Of a stretch of DNA of 45,303 nt, positions 22,529-29,614 are shown in pieces (within the stretch, counting starts at the first letter, position 1; every line of letters starts with the position of its first letter). This DNA is from a virus: positions 1-45,303 of IMG/VR virus record IMGVR_UViG_3300044713_000071; one strand, written 5' to 3'. A program made the translations under genes and the position numbers. Under the pieces are notes generated by a model, which ran no database searches, was not told where the DNA came from, and saw only the letters and a list, made by a program, of their open reading frames with translations.

Positions 22529-22563
22529 TTCCATTTCATTTGCCATGAACTACAACAGCGACA

Positions 22564-23691
22564 ATGAAATTGAGTTCGTTCGGTCAAATCGCCACCCGCA
22601 GCAAGATTGATTCTTCCAAAGGCATCATTTTTGGCGTGTCAGTTATTACCGTTGGAGAGGCGGAAGGCCATGAATTGATGATTGATACCAAGACCCTAGA
22701 ACAGGTCAAAACTCAGGCTGAAACATTCTCTGATGGCCTGAAAGTCCGAATGAATCATCCTGACAACGGTCAGGCCACAATTCAAAGCATCGTCGGCTCA
22801 CTCAAGAATTTTCGCATTGAAGGCAAATCTGTTCGGGCTGATTTGCATCTTTTAAAGTCCGATGAAAACTTTGACAAAATCATCGAACTGGCGGAAACGC
22901 AGCCGGAAAACTTTGGTCTCTCCATCGTATTTAGCGGGAAGGCGGAAACCGAGGATGATGTCAAGCTGGCCCGCTGCACCGAAATTTATGCGTGTGATTT
23001 GGTGGATACACCCGCCGCGAATCCGACCGGACTATTTTCTAAAAAGGATACATCTATGAGCAAAACTATCAAATATGCCAAAGGCGATTCGGGCGACCAT
23101 GCCAAGGATTGCGAATGCAAAATGTGCATGGAAAAGGGTGAGAAGGGCGAAAAGGAATCCAAGATGAGCGCCATTTTCGCCAGCCTTGGCCTTTCCGAAA
23201 ACTCCACCGCCGATGATTTTGTTTCGGCTCTTGGCAAAAAGCTCAAACCCGATGCCGATGCCGCATTGCTGGAACGGCTGGCCAAGCTGGAAAAGCAGGA
23301 TGCGCAAACACTTGCATTGTCGAACAAAACTCAAATCGACCATTTACTTGCCGAAGCCGCAGCCAATGGCAAAGTTGTTCCATTCGAAATGGGCGACCTG
23401 TACGAGGAAAAGGACGGTGTTCTAACCGTCAAAATGCAGCCGACTGCGCTGGCCAAAGTCATTTCGAAGCTCACGCCTACGGTCAAGACTCCTAAAACCA
23501 GCATGGGAATTCCCAAGGATCCCGATGGCAAGCCCCTGCCGATTACCGGACTCCACAAGCGTCGAAATCCGACGCAGTTGGCCGCAGTGCAATCGTATTG
23601 CGAGCAACAGCGCGAACTGAATGCGCCCATCATCGGTGCTCATATCAAACGTCTCCATGTCGAAAGCATGGAAAAGCAGACAATGAACTAA
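22564..23691 (+). CDS. Prohead protease-scaffold fusion
   Basis: A 375-residue protein. Residues 1-158 are the protease: His65 in VRMNHP, IVGSLKNFRIEGKSVRADLHLL, Ser120 in FGLSIVFSG, then EIYACDLVDTPAANPTGLF. This resembles serine-type capsid proteases (Mu gpI/S49- or U35-like) with a His/Ser pair. After a Lys/Cys-rich linker (CECKMC) the C-terminal part is helical and Lys/Glu-rich, as a scaffold would be, and ends in basic segments. It should assemble with the capsid protein and then be cut away. An internal start at 23056 may make scaffold alone. Confidence 0.82.
   Translation: MKLSSFGQIATRSKIDSSKGIIFGVSVITVGEAEGHELMIDTKTLEQVKTQAETFSDGLKVRMNHPDNGQATIQSIVGSLKNFRIEGKSVRADLHLLKSDENFDKIIELAETQPENFGLSIVFSGKAETEDDVKLARCTEIYACDLVDTPAANPTGLFSKKDTSMSKTIKYAKGDSGDHAKDCECKMCMEKGEKGEKESKMSAIFASLGLSENSTADDFVSALGKKLKPDADAALLERLAKLEKQDAQTLALSNKTQIDHLLAEAAANGKVVPFEMGDLYEEKDGVLTVKMQPTALAKVISKLTPTVKTPKTSMGIPKDPDGKPLPITGLHKRRNPTQLAAVQSYCEQQRELNAPIIGAHIKRLHVESMEKQTMN
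23056..23691 (+). CDS. Nested in-frame scaffold start (Met165 of protease gene)
   Basis: The ATG at 23056 has AAAAAGGAT seven bases upstream, a better ribosome site than the full-length start, which has none. It sits exactly at the boundary between the protease domain and the scaffold part. The product would be 211 residues, analogous to lambda C/Nu3 and Mu I/Z, where scaffold is made in excess from an internal start. Confidence 0.6.
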   Translation: MSKTIKYAKGDSGDHAKDCECKMCMEKGEKGEKESKMSAIFASLGLSENSTADDFVSALGKKLKPDADAALLERLAKLEKQDAQTLALSNKTQIDHLLAEAAANGKVVPFEMGDLYEEKDGVLTVKMQPTALAKVISKLTPTVKTPKTSMGIPKDPDGKPLPITGLHKRRNPTQLAAVQSYCEQQRELNAPIIGAHIKRLHVESMEKQTMN

Positions 23692-23701
23692 CCTGAATTT
23701 T

Positions 23702-24658
23702 ATGGCAAACTTTTCACTATTCGATTTGGCGACAATCAACCGCGCCGACCGCTACACCGGCCTGATTGAGGATGTAACAACTCTCCCGCGCGAGTGGGAT
23801 ACAATTGCCGCCGTCCCCCGCGATGGCACTTGGTATGAAATCGCCAAGCGCGTGACATATCCGACCGCTCAATTCCGCAAGCCAAATGCGGGCGTTGGCA
23901 CTTCCAAGAGCGTCTATAAAAAGGAACTCAAGGAAATGCTGTTCATCGATACGATTTTGAATGTCGATGAAGCCATTTGGGATGCTGATGATTCCAGCGT
24001 TGGAACGATCTGGATGAACGAAGCCGAGGGCGCGATGAAAGCGGCGGCAATCCTTATTGGACAGCAAACCTATTATGGCCAGAGTGCCGATGCCAATGGC
24101 TTTGTGGGCCTGCGCAGCCAGCTTTCCTATGTTGTCAAAGGGGGTGCCACCACGAATTCCACGTCGGCCTACCTGCTTTGGGAAGATACTAAGCAGGGCA
24201 TCCGGTATGACGTTGGCAAAAATGGTTCCTTCGATATTTCAGCGCCGATGCGCCAGCAAGTAACCGACGGGTCAAGCAATCCCTACTTCGCCTATGTAGG
24301 AAACCTGAAAGGATGGATTGGTTTATTTGTCGGCTCAAATCTTTCGGCTTTCGCCATCACCGGCATCACCACGACTGTTACCAGCCCTGGAACCAATGGC
24401 ATTACTGATGCCCAGGCGCAGCAGCTCTATGCCAACATTCCCGAGGCACGCCGCAATAAATTGCGCTGGTATATGAATCGTACGTGTGCCGCAATTCTCG
24501 AACAGAACCGCAATGCGGTCACGAATGCGACCGGCATCGCACAGTATCAACCGGCGGATGCAGGTGGGCGTCCGGCTTATTCCCCATTGCCTGAGATGCT
24601 AGTGGGATGGCCCGTGGAGACGACAGACAGCATACTTTCGACAGAAACGAACTCTTAG
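23702..24658 (+). CDS. Major capsid protein (HK97 fold)
   Basis: A 318-residue protein directly after the protease/scaffold. ATINRADRYTGLIEDVTTLPREWDTIAA at the N-terminus, LKEMLFIDTILNVDEAIWDAD in the middle, GFVGLRSQ and the C-terminal LPEMLVGWPVETTDSI, where the PVxxTDSI end is typical of HK97-type capsid proteins. No long N-terminal delta domain, in keeping with a separate scaffold. Should build the icosahedral shell. Confidence 0.87.
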   Translation: MANFSLFDLATINRADRYTGLIEDVTTLPREWDTIAAVPRDGTWYEIAKRVTYPTAQFRKPNAGVGTSKSVYKKELKEMLFIDTILNVDEAIWDADDSSVGTIWMNEAEGAMKAAAILIGQQTYYGQSADANGFVGLRSQLSYVVKGGATTNSTSAYLLWEDTKQGIRYDVGKNGSFDISAPMRQQVTDGSSNPYFAYVGNLKGWIGLFVGSNLSAFAITGITTTVTSPGTNGITDAQAQQLYANIPEARRNKLRWYMNRTCAAILEQNRNAVTNATGIAQYQPADAGGRPAYSPLPEMLVGWPVETTDSILSTETNS

Positions 24659-24667
24659 TCAAGACAA

Positions 24668-25261
24668 TTAACGTCTTATACCAGTTATATGACTCCAAGT
24701 TCTACCCTGACAAATAAAGGCGATGGCCGAATTGGAAGCCTTCATATCGGCGGCAATGGCGTAATACGGAACACCGCGTTTACGTTGCTCAATTATTTCA
24801 AGAACTTGCTCATCCGTAAATATGGCTCGCGCGTGAGATTCTCCCCTGCTTTTCCGAGATATAGTAAACTCGGTAGAAATGCGACCCTTTCGCTTGCTGT
24901 CCAGCATATTTTCTTTTCTGGTTCCAAGCCACAAATGATTCGGATTTACGCAGCGAGTATTATCGCACGAGTGGCACACATCTCGCCCCGCAGGAATAAT
25001 CCCGTTATGGAGAATGTAGCTTGCGATGTGCGCTCCAATGCTTCCGCTTGTTTCAAATCCTCGTCCGATGGCGGCGTACTTCTTCGGCCCTGTATTCTGC
25101 GGAATTATCCAGCACGAATCTGGTTCGGACTTAATTACCTTATCAATAAACCTTTGCGGAAATGTTTCCGAAAAGCCGTTGAGGTTAAGGAATTCTTTTT
25201 TGATTGCGTCCGGGTGCAAGCCCCATTCAATCAGATGGGCATCTGTCATGGTTCGTTTCAT
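24668..25261 (-). CDS. HNH homing endonuclease, antisense in capsid operon
   Basis: A 197-residue protein from the ATG at 25261 (alternative at 25249; a TTG at 25291 extends it). An HNH core around residues 96-113, CHSCDNTRCVNPNHLWLG, with zinc-type cysteines, followed by KGRISTEF and a C-terminal helix-turn-helix (QVLEIIEQRKRGVPYYAIAADMKASNSAIAFICQGRTW). This is the layout of free-standing phage HNH homing endonucleases, which spread into intron-less relatives. It is encoded opposite to its neighbours between the capsid and decoration-like genes, so it must use its own promoter. Confidence 0.88.
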   Translation of the reverse strand: MKRTMTDAHLIEWGLHPDAIKKEFLNLNGFSETFPQRFIDKVIKSEPDSCWIIPQNTGPKKYAAIGRGFETSGSIGAHIASYILHNGIIPAGRDVCHSCDNTRCVNPNHLWLGTRKENMLDSKRKGRISTEFTISRKSRGESHARAIFTDEQVLEIIEQRKRGVPYYAIAADMKASNSAIAFICQGRTWSHITGIRR

Positions 25262-25308
25262 GGCTACAATCTCGGATATTTTGAATACCAAAACAAGTAA
25301 AAATCATT

Positions 25309-25791
25309 ATGAGCGTAAACTTTTCCGGCATCGTCCCGAACAACTATCCGTTTAATAACCGGATAGTTCTCGACAACAGCTATATTTCGCCAAACATCGC
25401 GGGGCCAACCGCCACCGTCAACACGAACTCGCTCAATTTGCTAAATGCGACGCCGTATCCAGTGACAGAAGTCGTCAACGTGCTTTGTGTCGTTGGCGTT
25501 CAGGGAACCGCGAACACGGCTAATAGCAAGAATGTCAACGTCATCTTGCAGCAGACCACGGCGAACACCGATGGCACGGCCAATTCAACGAACTGGGTTA
25601 ATATCCCCACGCTGGCTGCCGTTTCCATTGTGACCGATAATGCGGGCGGCGGATGGGCTGCGCAAGGCAACGCGCTTTACAAACTTCCACCTGGTACTGT
25701 CACCGAACAGTTCATTCGCGCTCAGTTCACGCTTGAGTCCAATGGCGGCAACGCTTCAAGTTCGAACTGTTACGTTGCACTGGCGTTCTAG
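25309..25791 (+). CDS. Putative capsid decoration protein
   Basis: A 160-residue beta-rich protein without Cys except near the middle and C-terminus: MSVNFSGIVPNNYPFNNRIVLDNSYISPN, then EVVNVLCVVGVQGTANTANSKNVNVILQQTT and TVTEQFIRAQFTLES. Size, Asn/Thr-rich strands and its place near the capsid gene suggest a head decoration or cement protein, but no homologue is recognised. Confidence 0.6.
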   Translation: MSVNFSGIVPNNYPFNNRIVLDNSYISPNIAGPTATVNTNSLNLLNATPYPVTEVVNVLCVVGVQGTANTANSKNVNVILQQTTANTDGTANSTNWVNIPTLAAVSIVTDNAGGGWAAQGNALYKLPPGTVTEQFIRAQFTLESNGGNASSSNCYVALAF

Positions 25792-25816
25792 TGATAATCG
25801 AAAAGGGGAAACGAGA

Positions 25817-26218
25817 ATGAAAATATTTCCAGTTTTCACAGCCCTATTCCTTTTGCTGCTCATTTCGGGCGCAAGGGCTGGTGAAATTAACTGGCCGACC
25901 GCGCAGAATACTGTTTTCACGAATAACATCGTTTCGACAAACATCACGGCGACCACAATTCAGACCAATTCATTTACTGGCGTCCGGTCAATTTATCATA
26001 CGTTCGAATTTGATTGGACCGGAACTGGAACCAATGCGGCCACGAATTATTTGGATTATAGCGTTTCTGGCATCAATTGGACGAACGCCTTCACCATAGG
26101 CGGAACGGCGAGTTATTCGGCGCAGGTTCAATTAACCGGAGTGTTTCCATATTTCCGCGAACGCAGCACCATGTATAGCACCAATGGTTCAATGAACACC
26201 TACTATGCAGGCCACTGA
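25817..26218 (+). CDS. Secreted Asn/Thr-rich protein with signal peptide
   Basis: A 133-residue protein, ATG at 25817 with an AAGGGGAAAC site. Residues 1-22 (MKIFPVFTALFLLLLISGARAG) are a Sec signal peptide with ARA before the cut. The mature part repeats Thr-Asn (TNNIVSTNITATTIQTNSFTG) and contains YLDYSVSGINWTNAF, probably a beta-sandwich. Similar composition to the fibre proteins at 33.6-41.4 kb. A signal peptide on a head-module gene is unexpected. Confidence 0.7.
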   Translation: MKIFPVFTALFLLLLISGARAGEINWPTAQNTVFTNNIVSTNITATTIQTNSFTGVRSIYHTFEFDWTGTGTNAATNYLDYSVSGINWTNAFTIGGTASYSAQVQLTGVFPYFRERSTMYSTNGSMNTYYAGH

Positions 26219-27140
26219 TTCCAAAGCGACTCAATTTGTTACCGGCGGCAATCTCATGGCGGACTGCCCGCGAAAGGTGTATGTCGGCACCACGGCGCTT
26301 TGGTCGATTGACCCGTATTTCTTCCAATGCTGCCTCAAGGTTCAGGCCGAATTGTTGGAAAAGAAGCTGACTGGACAATCAAAGATTGGTTCGATGCTTG
26401 GCTTTTATGCCGGAGAATCTCCGGTGGGACGCTCCCGCAATTCTCTCACGGCTGAATTTCTCAAGACCGATTGCACTGACCTTTTGTTTATTGATTCCGA
26501 CCTGATTTTCTCCGCTGAACAAATTGAGCGCATTGTCCTTCACGAGGAAGATGTCGTTGGCGGTTTGTATCAGATGAAGTGCGAAGGGCAACCGCGCATT
26601 TGCTGGAATCACAAAGAAGGCGTCACCACACCGAATGAAAAAGGGTTGATGGAGGTTTGCTATATCGGTACTGGCTTCTTGCGCGTGCGCCGTCGCGTGT
26701 TCGAACGAATGGTTGCAGAATTTGGGGAGGATATTTGGTATGACACCGATAACGCGCAAATCAAGCGTGAGCGCCAGTATGATTTCTGGCGCATGGGGGT
26801 TTACAAATACAAAAACGGGGACCGTCGCTGGCTTTCGGAGGATTGGTGGTTTTGCCAGAAGTGTCAGGATTTAGGCATCCCCGTCTATGCCGATTGCAGC
26901 ATTCTCGCACGTCATTCTGGCAATGCGATTTATCCGCTTTCCTACCAGCATGACTTGCTTTACCCGAAAAAGGATTTGGCCGCTCCGGTGGCTGATAGCG
27001 CGGGAGCTTCGCGCATGACTTCCCCGCTTGTGGAGGCTCCTGCGCCAATTTCTTCTGACCGCATCCAACCAACGCCGGGATTCAGCATGGAACATCTCAA
27101 TGCGGCAATACCAGGCGAATTTGAAAGGGCAATAGTTTGA
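26205..27140 (+). CDS. GT-A glycosyltransferase-like protein
   Basis: A 311-residue protein from the ATG at 26205 (alternative at 26256). GRSRNSLTAEFLKTDCTDLLFIDSDLIFSAEQIERI carries a DxD-type motif (Asp97-Ser-Asp99), then VVGGLYQMK, EVCYIGTGFLRVRRRVFE and WLSEDWWFCQKCQDLGIPVYADCSILARH. This is the phage glycosyltransferase pattern seen in many environmental phages, with a short Pro/Ala-rich C-terminal extension. It may glycosylate virion proteins or modified DNA, or alter the host surface. Lies between head genes. Confidence 0.8.
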   Translation: MQATDSKATQFVTGGNLMADCPRKVYVGTTALWSIDPYFFQCCLKVQAELLEKKLTGQSKIGSMLGFYAGESPVGRSRNSLTAEFLKTDCTDLLFIDSDLIFSAEQIERIVLHEEDVVGGLYQMKCEGQPRICWNHKEGVTTPNEKGLMEVCYIGTGFLRVRRRVFERMVAEFGEDIWYDTDNAQIKRERQYDFWRMGVYKYKNGDRRWLSEDWWFCQKCQDLGIPVYADCSILARHSGNAIYPLSYQHDLLYPKKDLAAPVADSAGASRMTSPLVEAPAPISSDRIQPTPGFSMEHLNAAIPGEFERAIV

Positions 27141-27571
27141 GCCAATACACGAGTCAAACTGACATCTTGGGCGAGATTCAGCTTGCCGACCTGATTTCAT
27201 TGACCGATGACGCTCCGTTTACGGGCAATGTTAATCAGACCATTTTAAATCAGGTGATTTCGAATGCCAGCGGTGAGATTGATTTCTATGTTGGAAGTCG
27301 TTATTCGGTTCCATTCAGTCCAACGCCGCCATCAGTGGAATCAATGGCCATAGTTCTGACCTGTTACCGGCTCTATCGTCGGCGTGAAGTTCCTGACGAA
27401 AAGAACAAATATACCGAGGATAGACAGGAAATTATCAAGTTCTTGCAAAAGGTTAAGGCTGGCGATGAGGCTCTTGATTTGAGTGTTTCTCAGGAATTTT
27501 CGCCGGTTCAATCCGTCCAGCGGGCGACTATTTATGGATGGGGTTCGTCCTTCGTTCCAAACTCAATGTAA
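27137..27571 (+). CDS. Head-tail adaptor (Mu gp36-like, DUF1320), TTG start
   Basis: A 144-residue protein starting with TTG at 27137 overlapping the upstream stop (TTGA), so it is made by re-initiation. TSQTDILGEIQLADLISLTDD, ASGEIDFYVGSRYSVPFSPTPPSVES and YRLYRRREVPDE match the DUF1320/gp36 head-completion family. Connects portal ring and tail. Confidence 0.84.
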   Translation: MSQYTSQTDILGEIQLADLISLTDDAPFTGNVNQTILNQVISNASGEIDFYVGSRYSVPFSPTPPSVESMAIVLTCYRLYRRREVPDEKNKYTEDRQEIIKFLQKVKAGDEALDLSVSQEFSPVQSVQRATIYGWGSSFVPNSM

Positions 27572-27577
27572 CGATGA

Positions 27578-28060
27578 ATGCAAGCCACAGCCGCAAATCA
27601 AATTATCCCCGCAATGGAGTTCATTGCGGAAACGCTCTTGACCTTGGTTCAAACGGTCAACGGCTCTTGCGTCATGGTTTCAAACATGCGGGAAATGTGG
27701 CAACTCGCCTCCGAAGATTCGCAGAAACCTTTGATTTATGTGTGCTACGGTGGCGAATCCGCTTGGAGCAGCAATGCCAACATATCCGCACTGACATATC
27801 GAGTGTCCCGAAATTGGATAATTGGAATCAAGCAGGGACGGGGATATACATCGGACAGGGGATACAGCCTGACCAATTTTCTACCATTTGTGGAACTCGT
27901 ACGCGACACGATTCGCACCATGATCGGCGTCAGTCAGGACAACGGAAACGATTTTGCTTCCATCGAACCTTGGTCCCTGGGAACGCAGATCATCGATGGG
28001 TATATTCTGCGATTCAGCACGAAAAACGATTTGCCTCAAATTTTAACGCAACCCGATTAA
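27578..28060 (+). CDS. Putative tail terminator/minor tail protein (Mu gp37-like position)
   Basis: A 160-residue protein. FIAETLLTLVQTVNGSCVMVSNMREMWQLASEDSQKPLIYVCYGGESAW, SALTYRVSRNWIIGIKQGRGY and LPFVELVRDTIRTMIG are compatible with a tail-completion/terminator fold; the position after gp36 also fits. No direct family match recognised. Confidence 0.6.
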   Translation: MQATAANQIIPAMEFIAETLLTLVQTVNGSCVMVSNMREMWQLASEDSQKPLIYVCYGGESAWSSNANISALTYRVSRNWIIGIKQGRGYTSDRGYSLTNFLPFVELVRDTIRTMIGVSQDNGNDFASIEPWSLGTQIIDGYILRFSTKNDLPQILTQPD

Positions 28061-28064
28061 GCCT

Positions 28065-28361
28065 ATGGCCGATTTAACACCAGAACAGCAGGCAGCCCAG
28101 CAAAAACTGGCTGAGGCCCGTGCCGCCCGAATCGCGGCCAAAGTCGCTTTAAAGGCCAAGCAAGATGCGCTTCGCGCCAATATCGGCAAGACCTTTTCGA
28201 ACGGCGAACAGGATGCCAAGGTTGTCAATTTCGAAGTCAATCACTATTCCGACGGGATATGGGGAGAATCATTCGTCATCGAATTAGATAATCCAAATCA
28301 TCACACATTCAGAAATTGTGAAATGTTCCTTGCGGAATTTCAATTGAAAGGAGCGCCGTAA
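28065..28361 (+). CDS. Hypothetical protein in tail module
   Basis: A 98-residue protein. Residues 4-40 are an Ala/Lys/Gln-rich amphipathic helix (TPEQQAAQQKLAEARAARIAAKVALK), then a beta-rich C-terminal half ending FRNCEMFLAEFQLKG. Possibly a tail or joining protein. Confidence 0.65.
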   Translation: MADLTPEQQAAQQKLAEARAARIAAKVALKAKQDALRANIGKTFSNGEQDAKVVNFEVNHYSDGIWGESFVIELDNPNHHTFRNCEMFLAEFQLKGAP

Positions 28362-28362
28362 A

Positions 28363-28806
28363 ATGTCATGGCCGCCAAGTTTCAGCCTCGCCTTTAAAGG
28401 CGCAGGTTCAACCACTATTAAGTGGGGCACTGATGGCATCATGCCGAACAGTTCGCCGAATGGTAATGGTTCCGGTGGCGTATTCGGTTCCTATACCGTC
28501 GAATCCATTCGCCCGAACGATGAGATTGAAAACATTTACATCGAAAATGGCACCGGCATCAAGTCCACGCGCATTCAATTGTGGCAGGGCCGCGTGGTTA
28601 CCTTCACCGTCGTTGACGACCTGAACATGATTCATCCGGCAATGGGAACACAGGTTTACATCATTGACCCGATGAGCGGAGATTTCCTGCTTTTCACTGT
28701 TACCAATAATGGCACAAACAACGCCCGTAAGGTTGAAGGCAAGCGTGATATTACCGCTGAATATCTGACCAACATTGAAGGTGGTGGCTCCGTGCCGCCC
28801 ATCTAA
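28363..28806 (+). CDS. Putative tail tube protein
   Basis: A 147-residue beta-rich protein directly before the tail chaperones, the usual slot of the tail tube gene. SFSLAFKGAGSTTIKWGTDGIMP, VFGSYTVESIRPNDEIENIYIENGTG, QGRVVTFTVVDDLN and DITAEYL suit the simple beta-barrel of tube proteins. Assignment rests mostly on position and size. Confidence 0.55.
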   Translation: MSWPPSFSLAFKGAGSTTIKWGTDGIMPNSSPNGNGSGGVFGSYTVESIRPNDEIENIYIENGTGIKSTRIQLWQGRVVTFTVVDDLNMIHPAMGTQVYIIDPMSGDFLLFTVTNNGTNNARKVEGKRDITAEYLTNIEGGGSVPPI

Positions 28807-28811
28807 TCCAT

Positions 28812-29297
28812 ATGAGTACGGGGAACATTAATCCGGTATTGGTAGAGATGGCGACGGCCCGCGCTGCCGCCGACCCGTTGCCGGGCGCATTGAAAGAAGC
28901 ATTCATTGGCGGCGACATCAATGTAGCCAAGGATGTCACAGTGCGGCGCGTCGTGGCGTCTGACTGGAAAAAGCTTAAATGGCTGGATTCGCCGATTCTC
29001 AAACAGATGCTTGAACTTCAAAAGCCGGTCGAAGCGCGGGAAGAGGTGCCATATACCGATACCGAAGCTTTTGAGATTTGCTTTCAATTCACCCGTCCAC
29101 CGAAAGACACACATGCCTTTTTGCTTGGACCTCGTGAGAACTTTCGAGAAGCGGCGATTGACACCATTGGCGATAAATATGATTTGCCGTTGTGTTATAA
29201 AATCGTGGACGCGGTTTCAGAGCAATTCGCCAAGTCCTTTTTGACCGCGTTGCAATTCATGCCCGATGAAGAAAATGCGGAAAAAAAAAGTCCATAG
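28812..29297 (+). CDS. Tail assembly chaperone (gpG-like), zero-frame product
   Basis: A 161-residue protein: VEMATARAAADPLPGALKEAFIGGDINVAKDVTVRRVVASDWKKLKW and a C-terminal acidic tail MPDEENAEKKSP. It ends nine bases after a run of nine A (29281-29289). By position between tube and tape measure it is the G-like chaperone; a -1 slip on the A-run fuses it to the next frame. Confidence 0.78.
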   Translation: MSTGNINPVLVEMATARAAADPLPGALKEAFIGGDINVAKDVTVRRVVASDWKKLKWLDSPILKQMLELQKPVEAREEVPYTDTEAFEICFQFTRPPKDTHAFLLGPRENFREAAIDTIGDKYDLPLCYKIVDAVSEQFAKSFLTALQFMPDEENAEKKSP

Positions 29298-29614
29298 AGG
29301 ATGACGATGATGAACTTTCGCCATTGCATAACCTTATGGAAGCAGTCAATAAGCCAAAGCCATCGGCAACAGGTGACGGATGGTTGCTCGAATACGCCGC
29401 GTTGCTCCTTAAAACATTTTTCAATGGCAGACCGGAATATGTTTGGGATGAACTGCCAATGATAGAGGGATGGGCTTACTACCAATGGGCGGTCAATAAC
29501 GACCCATTAGTGAAGATTTTCGGTGAGCGAAACAGTAAGGGTTTTGTCGCTCAACAGGTGGAACGATTGGTTGATGAAGCCATTAAACATGACCCGCGTT
29601 GGTCTAAAGATTAA
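28812..29614 (+). CDS. Frameshifted tail assembly chaperone (gpGT-like fusion)
   Basis: A -1 shift on AAAAAAAAAG (29281-29290) after Lys159 continues with AAG TCC ATA GAG GAT GAC GAT in the -1 frame, through an acidic stretch (SIEDDDDELS) into the 29.3-29.6 kb frame, giving about 267 residues in all. The downstream frame has only a TTG at 29324 as start and no good ribosome site, so frameshifting is its most likely route. This is the usual arrangement of tail-chaperone genes in long-tailed phages. Confidence 0.75.
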
